A stretch of DNA of 37,800 nucleotides from Anaerofilum faecale (GCA_019114265.1 DXFV01000044.1:1-37800); one strand, 5' to 3'; shown: positions 1 through 7,600, numbered from the stretch's first letter. Translations and numbers: made by a program. Notes: generated from the sequence alone by a model not told the origin.

Positions 1-95
1 TCCACCTGTTCCCATTCCGAACACAGCAGTTAAGCTCGGTCGTGCCGAAAATACTTGGCTGGAGACGGCCTGGGAAGATAGGTAGGCGCCGGCGC
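1..95 (+). rRNA. rrf: 5S ribosomal RNA, 5' end cut by window edge
   Basis: This is the 3' three quarters of a 5S rRNA. From base 4 onward it matches the complete copy at 378-496 base for base, including the conserved loop text CCGAACACAG and the 3' helix arm GGCGCCGGCG. About 24 bases at the 5' end lie outside the window. A T-run follows at 96-100. It is presumably the end of a 16S-23S-5S operon whose larger genes are upstream. Confidence 0.95.
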
Positions 96-104
96 TTTTT
101 GTAT

Positions 105-179
105 GGCCCGTTGGTCAAGCGGTCAAGACGACGGCCTCTCACGCCGTAAACGGGAGTTCGATTCTCCCACGGGTCACCA
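105..179 (+). tRNA. tRNA-Glu (CUC)
   Basis: A full cloverleaf can be drawn. The acceptor stem pairs 105-111 with 169-175. The anticodon stem ACGGC/GCCGT (131-135, 143-147) encloses a loop with anticodon CTC at 138-140. The T stem GGGAG/CTCCC (152-156, 164-168) encloses TTCGATT. The discriminator is A176 and CCA is encoded at 177-179. It lies between two 5S genes and is probably processed from the rRNA operon transcript. Confidence 0.95.
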
Positions 180-299
180 CTATTTTCATACGATCTTGCC
201 GGAGAATCGAACTCCTCGGCATCTTTGGCGGTTTGCCCCCGCAGGGGCAGAGCCAAAGGCCGGTTTCGATTTGCGAGCATTTTGCCCAGGCAAAATGGC

Positions 300-321
300 T
301 CGATTCTCCCACGGGTCACCA
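300..321 (+). repeat. duplicated 3' end of tRNA-Glu
   Basis: These 22 bases are identical to 158-179, the T-loop-to-CCA end of tRNA-Glu, but no tRNA body precedes them. The spacer from 180 also holds a 15-base inverted copy of the T arm at 201-215 and a hairpin at 274-302 whose arms are GCATTTTGCC- and GGCAAAATGG-like. The gap 180-377 holds no gene; it looks like debris of a tRNA/5S duplication or of an integration event. Confidence 0.8.
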
Positions 322-377
322 TTTTTGCACAGACAATTGAATCTTGTGCGAAGCAGCGTGTGATTTCTGCGCTGTAT

Positions 378-496
378 CGCCGGTGCCGATGACGCCGAGG
401 TCCCACCTGTTCCCATTCCGAACACAGCAGTTAAGCTCGGTCGTGCCGAAAATACTTGGCTGGAGACGGCCTGGGAAGATAGGTAGGCGCCGGCGC
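378..496 (+). rRNA. rrf: 5S ribosomal RNA, complete
   Basis: This is a complete 5S gene of about 118 bases. The 5' arm CGCCGGTGCC (378-387) pairs with the 3' arm GGCGCCGGCG (486-495) to close helix I with one G-U pair. The internal sequence equals the partial copy at 1-95. A T-run follows at 497-502. A second 5S directly after a tRNA suggests duplication within the operon. Confidence 0.95.
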
Positions 497-573
497 TTTT
501 TTGTTTTGTGGGGCATGTTGGATGTGCTCGGCAGTGTCCGCTCCGCTCTCCACAAAAACCGGAAAATCCGTTG

Positions 574-614
574 AAAATCCGCCCGGACGGGAAACTGCCC
601 GCCGGCGGATTTTT
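574..614 (+). terminator. rho-independent terminator of the rRNA/tRNA operon
   Basis: The arms AAAATCCGCC (574-583) and GGCGGATTTT (604-613) pair perfectly, with a further GC-rich pairing inside, and a T-run ends the structure. It lies about 80 bases after the second 5S and 70 bases before the next gene. Confidence 0.75.
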
Positions 615-684
615 CTGCATATTGTCCCTTCCTTCCGCATATGCTGGTATCAAACAACGCACAGATGCGGAAGGGGAGAAAACC

Positions 685-1254
685 ATGTTTGTACTGACTT
701 TGAACCGCGCGGTGCTCAAGCGCACGGCTGTGATGGCGGTGTGCGGCGTGATGCTGGCGGGCGCGATCTTTGCGGTGGACGGCATGATGACCGGCGGTGC
801 GGCCGAGACCAGCGCCCAGACCCAGACGGTCAAGGTGGAGAACGCCCAGGATATGACCGCCTATTTCACACAGTTCGGGCTGGAGATGGACCCCGCCACG
901 GTGACGGTGGACAAGGTGCAGATCCCCCGCGACTGGGATGTGCATTTTGAGGCGTTCAATGCGGAGATCGAAAAGAGCGGCCTGAGCCTTGCCAGATACA
1001 AGGGCAAGCAGGTGGAAAAATGGACGATGCAGTGCACAACATTGAACAACGGCGAGCAGAAATGCCTGGGCGTGCTGCTGGTGTATAAGCAGAAGGTGAT
1101 CGGCGTGTATATGCTGCAGCAGCCGTCCGGCGAGGTGACCGCGCCTGCCGACGCCGCCCAGACCGCCGCGCCGCTGGAGCAGGTGACCGACGACTTTGCC
1201 GCCAACACGCTGCCGCAGCAGGCGCCCGACGAAGCCGCGATGCCCACCGAATAA
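685..1254 (+). CDS. secreted/membrane-anchored DUF4830-type protein
   Basis: This 189-residue protein begins at an ATG preceded by the ribosome binding site AAGGGGAG; a longer open frame upstream has no such site. Residues 1-35 form a signal peptide or membrane anchor (LKRTAVMAVCGVMLAGAIFAV). A folded domain follows at about 50-140 with IPRDWDVHFEAFN, LARYKGKQVEKW and LLVYKQKVIGVYML, which resembles the DUF4830 pattern (IP..F, YN, Y.GK, L.VY...IGG). The C-terminal 45 residues are Ala/Pro/Glu-rich and probably disordered. It sits alone between two terminators. No biochemical role is known to me; it probably acts outside the membrane. The family call is from recalled motif shape, not a search. 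Confidence 0.75.
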   Translation: MFVLTLNRAVLKRTAVMAVCGVMLAGAIFAVDGMMTGGAAETSAQTQTVKVENAQDMTAYFTQFGLEMDPATVTVDKVQIPRDWDVHFEAFNAEIEKSGLSLARYKGKQVEKWTMQCTTLNNGEQKCLGVLLVYKQKVIGVYMLQQPSGEVTAPADAAQTAAPLEQVTDDFAANTLPQQAPDEAAMPTE

Positions 1255-1272
1255 GACCCGCCTTTCCATAGG

Positions 1273-1313
1273 GACCGGCATGCTCTGTTCTGCACAGAGC
1301 GGCCGGTCTTTTT
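1273..1313 (+). terminator. rho-independent terminator
   Basis: GACCGGC (1273-1279) pairs with GCCGGTC (1302-1308), with an inner stem GCTCTGT/ACAGAGC, followed by TTTTT. It ends the DUF4830 gene. Confidence 0.85.
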
Positions 1314-1333
1314 GCGTGGGCCAGCAATTGGCA

Positions 1334-1363
1334 GTGTACAATCTGACGAAAATCGTGTACAAT
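1334..1363 (+). promoter_or_regulatory. promoter region with tandem GTGTACAAT boxes
   Basis: GTGTACAAT occurs at 1334-1342 and again at 1355-1363, 21 bases apart. Each ends in TACAAT, a good -10 element. TTGCGT at 1312-1317 could be a -35 for the first, with a long 19-base spacer. This is the only promoter-like sequence before the pseudouridine synthase gene. Confidence 0.45.
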
Positions 1364-1431
1364 ATAGAGGAAAAACGACCAAATCCGCGGCCGGATGCCC
1401 GGCATTTTGCCGCGCGGGAAAGGAAACCCGT

Positions 1432-2139
1432 ATGCGATTGGACAAATATATCAGCGACGCGATGCAGCTGTCCCGCGCCGATGCCCGCCGCCTGATCGCG
1501 CGCGGGGGCGTTCTGTGCAACGGCCAGCCGCTGCGCAGGGCCGACGCGCAGGTGCAGGACACCGACCGCATCGAGGCCGGCGGGAAGCTGCTGTCCCGCC
1601 AGGAATTTGTGTACATCATGCTGCACAAGCCGGAAGGCGTGGTCAGCGCCAGCACCGACAAGCGGGACAAAACGGTGGTGGACCTGGTGGGCGGCGCCTT
1701 TCCGCGGCGCACCCTCTTCCCCGCCGGGCGGCTGGACAAAACCAGCACCGGCTTTGTGCTGCTCACCGACGACGGCGCCTTTGCGCACGATCTGCTGGCG
1801 CCCAAACGCCACGTGGAGAAGGAGTACCTGGTCACGCTGGACACCCCCCTCACCGAGGAGATGCGCCGCGGGTTCGCCCAGGGCGTCACGCTGGCGGACG
1901 GCAGCCGGATGGCGCCCGCGCGGGCCGAGCCGGCCGGGGACGATCCCCGCCGTGTGCGCGTGGTGCTGACCCAGGGCGTCTACCACCAGATCAAGCGGAT
2001 GTTCGGCGTGTACGGCGCGGGCGTGGATGCCCTGCACCGCGTGCGGATGGGCAGCGTGCCCCTGGACAGCGCGCTGCAGCCCGGCCAGTGGCGCGAGCTG
2101 ACCGCCGACGAGCTGCGGCGTCTGCGCTGCCGGGAATGA
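1432..2139 (+). CDS. rsuA: RsuA/RluB-family rRNA pseudouridine synthase
   Basis: This 235-residue enzyme isomerises a specific uridine in rRNA to pseudouridine. The N-terminal 60 residues form an S4 RNA-binding domain (MRLDKYISDAMQLSRADARR...GGVLCNG). The catalytic domain carries GRLDKTSTGFVLLTDD, whose Asp is the catalytic residue of the family, followed by EKEYLV and a C-terminal YHQIKRMFG motif. The length fits RsuA (about 230), which modifies 16S U516, better than the longer RluB/RluE group, but the target cannot be decided from sequence alone. The start is the ATG after AGGAAACC; longer in-frame extensions overlap the promoter region. It stands alone, with no close partner gene. Confidence 0.9.
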   Translation: MRLDKYISDAMQLSRADARRLIARGGVLCNGQPLRRADAQVQDTDRIEAGGKLLSRQEFVYIMLHKPEGVVSASTDKRDKTVVDLVGGAFPRRTLFPAGRLDKTSTGFVLLTDDGAFAHDLLAPKRHVEKEYLVTLDTPLTEEMRRGFAQGVTLADGSRMAPARAEPAGDDPRRVRVVLTQGVYHQIKRMFGVYGAGVDALHRVRMGSVPLDSALQPGQWRELTADELRRLRCRE

Positions 2140-2283
2140 AAAAAGCCCAAAAAACCGGCAAAAACTGCGCGCTTGTTCAAAAAATGCACACACTTTGCTG
2201 GTAAACTGGAAAGCGTGTGGGCAAAGCCGTATCCCAGCGCTCCAAACTGTACAATAAAGCCGGAAATTTTTTGTTCAAATATG

Positions 2284-2312
2284 TTGCAAAACACGGTTTT
2301 ATTGTGTAAAAT
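2284..2312 (+). promoter_or_regulatory. sigma-A promoter of the CdaR-like regulator
   Basis: TTGCAA (2284-2289), a 17-base spacer and TAAAAT (2307-2312). The surrounding 258-base gap carries three copies of TTGTTCAAA (2173-2181, 2271-2279, 2335-2343), the last downstream of the -10. They could be operator half-sites. Confidence 0.75.
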
Positions 2313-2398
2313 AGAAATGAATTGGATAAGCGAGTTGTTCAAAATCACAATTTTGGCGGCCGCTTTTTGTGCGGGCTGCAAGAAGGGAAACGGTTTGT

Positions 2399-3484
2399 AT
2401 GGCTAACAGAGTGTTCCAAAGTGTTGTATACCAGATGAAAGATGCGCTGAATCGCATCATCGGCGTGGTGGACGAGACCAGTACGGTCATCGCGGCGTCG
2501 GACCTGAATATGATCGGCGAAGTGCGCAGCGCGTTCACAATGGAGCGCGCCGCCGCATCGGACGGGTTTGTCAGCGAGGGCTACACCTATCATCCGTTCA
2601 CCGCCAACAAGCGCAACGACTATGCGGTGTTCGTGGAGGGCACCGACGACATGGCCGCCCGCTTTGCCACGGTGGTGGCCATCAGCCTGCAGAATATCAA
2701 GCAGTACCACGACGAGAAGTTCGACAAGACGAATTTCATCAAGAACGTGGTGCTGGACAACATCCTGCCCGGCGACATCTATGCCAAAGCGCGCGAGCTG
2801 CACTTCTCCACCGATGTGTCCCGCGTGGTGCTGCTGATCCGTGTGGTGAGCAGCAACGACATCTCGGCGTATGATGTGGTGAGCAGCCTGTTCCCGGACA
2901 AACAGAAGGACTTTGTCTTCAACATCAACGAGACCGACACCGTTCTGGTGAAGGAGATCAAGCGCGGCATCGACCAGCACGACATCGAAAAGCTGGCCTC
3001 CAGCATCGTGGACACCCTGTCGGGCGAGCACTATATCAAGGCCGTGGTGGGTATCGGCACCCCCATCGCCAACCTGAAGGACCTGGCCACCAGCTTCAAG
3101 GAGGCCCAGATCGCGATGGAAGTGGGCAAGGTGTTCGACACCGAGCAGACCATCATCAGCTACGACCACCTGGGCATCGCCCGCCTGATCTACCAGCTGC
3201 CCACCACCCTGTGCGAGATGTTCCTGAAGGAAGTGTTCAAGCAGGGCAGCATCGAGAGCCTGGACAGCGAGACGCTGTTCACCATCCAGCGCTTCTTCGA
3301 GAACAACCTGAACGTGTCCGAGACCAGCCGCGGCCTGTTCGTGCACCGCAATACGCTGGTGTACCGGCTGGAGAAGATCAAGAAGCTCACCGGGCTGGAC
3401 CTGCGCGAGTTCGACGACGCGATCGTCTTTAAGGTGGCGTTGATGGTGCGCAAATATCTGGACTCCAATCCCGCCAAGTATTAA
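2399..3484 (+). CDS. CdaR/PucR-type transcriptional regulator
   Basis: This 361-residue cytoplasmic regulator starts at an ATG 8 bases after AGAAGGGAAA. The N-terminal 100 residues resemble the diacid-recognition sensor domain of CdaR (IIGVVDETSTVIAASDLNMIG). The middle region (about 105-270) is a GGDEF-like accessory fold as in PucR-family proteins, inferred from position only. The C-terminal 60 residues carry the PucR-type helix-turn-helix (NNLNVSETSRGLFVHRNTLV, then YRLEKIKKLTGLDLREFDDA). Relatives sense small organic acids or other metabolites. No catabolic operon adjoins it, so the ligand and targets are unknown; the TTGTTCAAA repeats in its leader suggest autoregulation. Confidence 0.8.
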   Translation: MANRVFQSVVYQMKDALNRIIGVVDETSTVIAASDLNMIGEVRSAFTMERAAASDGFVSEGYTYHPFTANKRNDYAVFVEGTDDMAARFATVVAISLQNIKQYHDEKFDKTNFIKNVVLDNILPGDIYAKARELHFSTDVSRVVLLIRVVSSNDISAYDVVSSLFPDKQKDFVFNINETDTVLVKEIKRGIDQHDIEKLASSIVDTLSGEHYIKAVVGIGTPIANLKDLATSFKEAQIAMEVGKVFDTEQTIISYDHLGIARLIYQLPTTLCEMFLKEVFKQGSIESLDSETLFTIQRFFENNLNVSETSRGLFVHRNTLVYRLEKIKKLTGLDLREFDDAIVFKVALMVRKYLDSNPAKY

Positions 3485-3556
3485 AAGGCGCCTGGCAGTC
3501 CGGTCAGCCTGCAAAAGGGGCGGGCGGCTCTGCGGGGCCGCGCCGCCATGTTTGGG

Positions 3557-3595
3557 AAAATGGGCGCTGCACTGCGGGCGGCCGCCCATTTTTTA
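3557..3595 (+). terminator. rho-independent terminator
   Basis: AAAATGGGCG (3557-3566) pairs with CGCCCATTTT around a GC-rich loop and ends in a T-run at 3589-3594. It closes the regulator gene before ftsE. Confidence 0.8.
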
Positions 3596-3635
3596 TGGCC
3601 GCGCGGGCTTGCCTTAGACCTGTAGGAGTTTGCTA

Positions 3636-4328
3636 ATGATCCGATTTGAGAATGTATACAAGGAATATCCCGGCGGCAACGAGGCGCTGCACGATGTGGA
3701 CCTGCACATCAAACGGGGCGAGTTCGTCTTTGTGCTGGGGCCGTCGGGCGCCGGGAAATCCACCTTCCTCAAGCTGATCCTGCGCGAGGAGAGCCCCACC
3801 CGCGGCCATGTGTGGGTGGACGGCGTGGACCTGGCCGACCTGAAGGAAAAGCAGATCCCCTATCTGCGCCGCAAGATCGGCGTGGTGTTCCAGGATTTCC
3901 GCCTGATTCCCACGATGACCGTCTACGACAACGTGGCTTTTGCCCTGCGCGTGACCGACGTCAGCGAGGACCGCATCCGGGAACGGGTGCCCATCGTGCT
4001 CAAGCTGGTGGGTCTGACCCACAAGGCCGACGCCTATCCCCCCACCCTGTCGGGCGGCGAGCAGCAGCGGGTGGCGGTGGGGCGCGCGCTGGCGCACAGC
4101 CCCGAACTGCTGATCGCCGACGAGCCCACCGGCAACGTCGATCCGGCCATGTCGCTGGAGATGATGAAGCTGCTGGTGGCGGCCAACAATGTGGGCGCCA
4201 CCGTGGTGGTGGTGACCCATGAGCAGGATATGGCGCGCCGGATGGGCAAGCGCATCATCCTGCTGGAGGAGGGCCGCGTCGTCACCGACGGCAAGCCCGG
4301 GCAGGGCAAAGGGGGTGCGCGGGGATGA
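3636..4328 (+). CDS. ftsE: cell-division ATP-binding protein FtsE
   Basis: This 230-residue ABC ATPase works with FtsX at the division site, where the pair controls peptidoglycan hydrolysis. Visible motifs are Walker A GPSGAGKST (residues 35-43), the Q-loop (VVFQDFRL), signature LSGGEQQRVAVGRAL and Walker B LLIADEPTGNVD. The start is the ATG 7 bases after TAGGAG; a TTG two codons earlier is less likely. The stop overlaps the ftsX start by four bases (ATGA), which implies coupled translation. The C-terminal Gly-rich tail is short and ordinary. It is the first gene of a run ftsE-ftsX-small peptide-S41 protease-rsmA. Confidence 0.96.
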   Translation: MIRFENVYKEYPGGNEALHDVDLHIKRGEFVFVLGPSGAGKSTFLKLILREESPTRGHVWVDGVDLADLKEKQIPYLRRKIGVVFQDFRLIPTMTVYDNVAFALRVTDVSEDRIRERVPIVLKLVGLTHKADAYPPTLSGGEQQRVAVGRALAHSPELLIADEPTGNVDPAMSLEMMKLLVAANNVGATVVVVTHEQDMARRMGKRIILLEEGRVVTDGKPGQGKGGARG

Positions 4329-5233
4329 AATGGTCGAGTTTCCGGTACCTGTTCGGCCAGGGCCTGCACGCCATGCGGCTGAACCGCATGATGACCGTCA
4401 CCTCGGTGGGCGTGCTGACCGTCTGCATGGTCATCACCGGCTGCGCCGGGCTGCTGAGCGCCAACCTCACCAGTATGATGGAATGGCTGGGCCGCCAGAA
4501 CGAGATGGTGGTGATGCTGGACCGCAGCGCCACCGAGGAGGAATACCTGGAGCTGGGCGAGGAGATCCGCGCCATCCCGGGCGTTTCGGAGGCGGCGTAC
4601 CACACCAAACAGGAAGCGCTGAACGAGCTGAGCGCAGAGATGGAGGGGTACGCCAGCCTGTTTGAGGACCTGTCGGGCGAGGAGAACCCGCTGTATGCCC
4701 GGTATACCGTGTCGGTCTCCGAGCCGGAGCAGATGGAGGCCATCGGGGAACAGATCAGCGGGATGCCGCTGGTGGAGGTGGTGCGTTCGCCGCAGCTGCT
4801 GGTGGACACCTTCCTGCGCCTGCAGCGCACGGTGCGCGCCGTGAGCTGGGGGCTGGTGGCGCTGCTGGGCATCGTGAGCGTTGTGGTGATCGGCAACACC
4901 ATCCGCCTCACCGTCTTTGCGCGCCGGCGCGAGATCACCATCATGAAATATGTGGGCGCCACCAACGCCTTCATCCGCCTTCCCTTCTTCGTGGAGGGCG
5001 TGACGGTGGGGGTCCTGGCGGGGCTGCTGTCCTCGGGGCTGGTGCTGGGCGCCTATGCCGCGCTGGCCGACCGCGCCGCCGGGATGCTGCAGGGCATGGA
5101 ATTCATGGGCCCGGATATGGTGCTGCCGCTGACGGCGGTGTGGCCCCTCGTGCTGGGCGGGTTTCTGCTGTTCGGCATCCTGCTGGGCAGCCTGGGGACC
5201 ACCCTTTCCATGCGCAAATATCTGAATGTATAA
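4325..5233 (+). CDS. ftsX: cell-division membrane protein FtsX
   Basis: This 302-residue permease-like partner of FtsE has one N-terminal transmembrane helix (about 22-45). An extracellular domain of some 120 residues follows (WLGRQNEMVVMLDRSATEEE onward), which in relatives contacts a murein hydrolase or its activator. Three C-terminal helices follow (about 175-300), with FARRREITIMKYVGATNAFI between the first two, a hallmark of FtsX. It starts within the ftsE stop. In many Firmicutes an M23-type hydrolase or PcsB-like protein is encoded next; here a 33-residue peptide and an S41 protease come instead. Confidence 0.95.
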   Translation: MKWSSFRYLFGQGLHAMRLNRMMTVTSVGVLTVCMVITGCAGLLSANLTSMMEWLGRQNEMVVMLDRSATEEEYLELGEEIRAIPGVSEAAYHTKQEALNELSAEMEGYASLFEDLSGEENPLYARYTVSVSEPEQMEAIGEQISGMPLVEVVRSPQLLVDTFLRLQRTVRAVSWGLVALLGIVSVVVIGNTIRLTVFARRREITIMKYVGATNAFIRLPFFVEGVTVGVLAGLLSSGLVLGAYAALADRAAGMLQGMEFMGPDMVLPLTAVWPLVLGGFLLFGILLGSLGTTLSMRKYLNV

Positions 5234-5248
5234 AACAGGAGGCAACCT

Positions 5249-5350
5249 ATGAACGAGAAACGCACCCGCATCGTGCGCGGCGTCTGTGCCGCACTGGCGG
5301 CGGTGATGCTGCTGAGCGTTGTGGCGCCGATCCTGGCGCAGCTGCTTTGA
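5249..5350 (+). CDS. 33-residue single-pass membrane peptide
   Basis: A short open frame starts at ATG 5249, seven bases after a strong AGGAGG, 15 bases downstream of ftsX, and ends 31 bases before the S41 protease start. It encodes a basic N-terminus (MNEKRTRIVRG) followed by one hydrophobic helix (VCAALAAVMLLSVVAPILAQ) and LL at the C-terminus. The arrangement fits a small inner-membrane protein, or a signal-peptide-like remnant of a lost exported protein such as the hydrolase often found here. The strong ribosome binding site and lack of decay favour a real gene. I know no family for it. Confidence 0.65.
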   Translation: MNEKRTRIVRGVCAALAAVMLLSVVAPILAQLL

Positions 5351-5381
5351 TTGATCCACCCCACACACCAGGAGGGAAACG

Positions 5382-6674
5382 ATGAATAAGAAAATCTCCA
5401 CCGGCCTTGCCATCGCTCTGGCGCTGATCGCCATGACGGTGACCTTTTCCATCACCTTCGTGATGTCCCAGCGGGAGTTCACCGTCACGATGAACTCGGT
5501 GCGCGAGCGGGAAAAGATGTACGACAAGCTGGCCGAGATCGACAAATATGTCCGCGACACCTACTACGGCGAGATCAACGACAACACCCTGTTCGACATG
5601 CTGTCGGCCGGGTATATCCTGGGCACCGGCGACCGCAACGCCACCTACTACACCGCCGAGCAGTACGCCGAGCTGCTGGAGATCCAGGAAGGCAGGATCA
5701 TCGGCATCGGCGTGGAGATCATGAAGGACGCCTCTTCCGGCGGCTACGCCCGCGTGACCCGCGTGTATACCGGCTCCCCCGCCGAGGAAGTGGGCCTGCA
5801 GAAGGGCGACCTCATCACCCGCATCGACGACACCGAGGTGCGTGGCCTGACCAAGGACGCCGTGGACGCCAGGCTGCGCGGCGAAGAGGGGACCACCGTC
5901 ACCCTGAGCTACATCAACAGCGAGAACGTCACCCGCGACGGCCTGCAGGTGCAGCGCCGCCGGTTCGACGCCACCACCGTGGACTTCCAGCTGCTGGACA
6001 GCGGCTACGGCTACATCAAGATCAACACCTTCAACAACAGCACCCCCTCCGACTTCGACGGCGCCCTGCGCCAGCTGATGGACCGCGGCGCCAAGGGCCT
6101 GGTGCTGGACGTGCGCGGCAACACCGGCGGCCTGCTGTCGGCGGCGGTGAAATGCGTGGATCTGCTGGCCCCCGAAGGGACGGTGGCCCAGGCGCGCTAT
6201 AAAGACGGCACCCAGGAGAGCATGGGCGAGTCGGACGAGAACATGGTGAACCTGCCGATGGCGGTGCTGGTGAACAACCAGACCGCTTCCAGCGCCGAGC
6301 TGTTTGCCGCCTCGCTGCGCGAGTTCGGCAAGGCCCAGCTGGTGGGGACCACCACCACCGGCAAGTGGACCATCCAGGACGAGCCGCACCGCCTGAGCGA
6401 CGGCTCGGCCGTGTCGGTGACCATCGCCGAGCTGCTCACCGGCGGCGGCGAGAGCTACAACGGCACCGGCCTGACCCCCGATGTGGAGGCCAGCCTGAAG
6501 GCCGAGGAGGAGCAGCTGGGCGGCATGCTGGACCCGGCCGTCGATTCGGTGGTGCAGCGCGCCGTGAGCCTGCTGTCCACCGGCAGCGCCGACCAGGGCG
6601 CTTCCAGCCAGCCGTCCAGTGAACCGTCCAGCCAGCCCGCTTCGGAGCCCGCCAGCACCAGCGCGGCGGAGTAA
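5382..6674 (+). CDS. S41-family carboxy-terminal processing protease (CtpA/CtpB-like)
   Basis: This 430-residue protease has an N-terminal membrane anchor (about 5-28) and an extracellular remainder. A helical region precedes a PDZ domain (about 105-180: GVEIMKDASSGGYARVTRVY, GSPAEEVGLQKGDLI). The tail-protease domain follows with GYIKINTFN and LDVRGNTGGLL. The catalytic dyad is visible: Ser303 in TASSAELFA and Lys328 in TTGKWTIQ, 25 residues apart as in Tsp/Prc. The last 30 residues are a Ser/Pro/Ala/Glu low-complexity tail (SSQPSSEPSSQPASEP). GGAGGGAAACG precedes the ATG. Next to ftsEX it probably trims extracytoplasmic division or cell-wall factors; the substrate is unknown. Confidence 0.92.
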   Translation: MNKKISTGLAIALALIAMTVTFSITFVMSQREFTVTMNSVREREKMYDKLAEIDKYVRDTYYGEINDNTLFDMLSAGYILGTGDRNATYYTAEQYAELLEIQEGRIIGIGVEIMKDASSGGYARVTRVYTGSPAEEVGLQKGDLITRIDDTEVRGLTKDAVDARLRGEEGTTVTLSYINSENVTRDGLQVQRRRFDATTVDFQLLDSGYGYIKINTFNNSTPSDFDGALRQLMDRGAKGLVLDVRGNTGGLLSAAVKCVDLLAPEGTVAQARYKDGTQESMGESDENMVNLPMAVLVNNQTASSAELFAASLREFGKAQLVGTTTTGKWTIQDEPHRLSDGSAVSVTIAELLTGGGESYNGTGLTPDVEASLKAEEEQLGGMLDPAVDSVVQRAVSLLSTGSADQGASSQPSSEPSSQPASEPASTSAAE

Positions 6675-6696
6675 GATCGACGCAAGGAGAGCGAGT

Positions 6697-7551
6697 ATGC
6701 CAAATCTGACGGATGTTTCTGTCATCAAGGATCTGTGCGCCCGGCATGGGTTCTCGCTGTCCAAGGGATTTGGACAGAACTTCATCGTGAACCCCGGCAT
6801 CTGCCCCAAGATCGTGCAGGCCGCCGGCATCGACAGGAGCTACGGCGTGCTGGAGGTGGGGCCGGGCATCGGCGTGCTGACCAAGGAGCTGGCCGCCGCG
6901 GCCAGCAAGGTGGCCGCCGTTGAGATCGACACCCGCCTGCCTGCCCTGCTGGCCGAAACGCTGGCGGAGTGCAGCAATGTGGAGATCGTGCAGGGGGATG
7001 TGCTCAAGACCGACCTGCACGCCCTGATCGCGGAGAAATTCGCCGGGCTGCAGGTGGCGGTGTGCGCCAACCTGCCCTATTACATCACCAGTCCCATCCT
7101 GATGAAGCTGCTGGAGGAGCGCCTGCCGGTGAAGCACATCACCGTCATGGTGCAGAAAGAGGCCGCCGAGCGCATCACCGCGCTGCCCGGCACCCGCGCC
7201 GCGGGCGCCATCAGCTATGCGGTGCACTACTACGCCGAGCCGCAGCTGCTGTTCAGCGTGCAGCCGGGCAGCTTCTACCCGCCGCCCAAGGTGACCAGCG
7301 CGGTGATCCAGCTGGTGCTGCGGGACAGGCCCGCGGTGGACACCCCCGACGAGACCGGCCTGTTCCGGCTGATCCGCGCCGCCTTCGGACAGCGCCGCAA
7401 AGCGGCCGCCAACTCCATCGCCGCCGGCCTGGGCATCCCCAAAGCGCAGGTGACCGCCGCGCTGGAGGCCGCCGGCCTGCCGCCGCTGGTGCGCCCCGAG
7501 CAGCTGACGCTGGAACAGTTCGCGGCGCTGCAGAGCCGCCTTCTTCATTGA
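6697..7551 (+). CDS. rsmA: 16S rRNA dimethyladenosine transferase RsmA (KsgA)
   Basis: This 284-residue SAM-dependent enzyme dimethylates two adjacent adenines in helix 45 of 16S rRNA during late 30S assembly. Visible motifs are FGQNFIVNP at the N-terminus, motif I VLEVGPGIGVLTKEL, acidic VEIDTRL, and motif IV NLPYYITSPIL. The C-terminal domain holds FYPPPKVTSAVIQL and AFGQRRKA. Its start is the ATG after AAGGAGAGCGAGT, 22 bases past the S41 gene, so it is probably cotranscribed. A promoter for tRNA-Thr overlaps its stop codon. Confidence 0.95.
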   Translation: MPNLTDVSVIKDLCARHGFSLSKGFGQNFIVNPGICPKIVQAAGIDRSYGVLEVGPGIGVLTKELAAAASKVAAVEIDTRLPALLAETLAECSNVEIVQGDVLKTDLHALIAEKFAGLQVAVCANLPYYITSPILMKLLEERLPVKHITVMVQKEAAERITALPGTRAAGAISYAVHYYAEPQLLFSVQPGSFYPPPKVTSAVIQLVLRDRPAVDTPDETGLFRLIRAAFGQRRKAAANSIAAGLGIPKAQVTAALEAAGLPPLVRPEQLTLEQFAALQSRLLH

Positions 7552-7576
7552 CAATCTGCCGGGAATGTGGTAGAAT
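7548..7576 (+). promoter_or_regulatory. sigma-A promoter of tRNA-Thr
   Basis: TTGACA (7548-7553), a 17-base spacer and TAGAAT (7571-7576), 24 bases before the tRNA. The -35 overlaps the rsmA stop codon. Confidence 0.9.
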
Positions 7577-7600
7577 ACCTTGTGCATTCCCGGCAGATGC

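Noticed and set aside
186..322. A second tRNA on either strand in the spacer after tRNA-Glu
   Set aside because: The T-arm-like sequences at 201-215 (reverse) and 300-321 (forward) have no matching acceptor 5' strand, D arm or anticodon arm.
316..2193. A 625-codon open frame on the reverse strand
   Set aside because: It runs opposite to 5S, the DUF4830 gene and the pseudouridine synthase, is rich in His, Gly, Arg and Ala, and resembles no family. GC-rich coding DNA here leaves the antisense frame open by chance.
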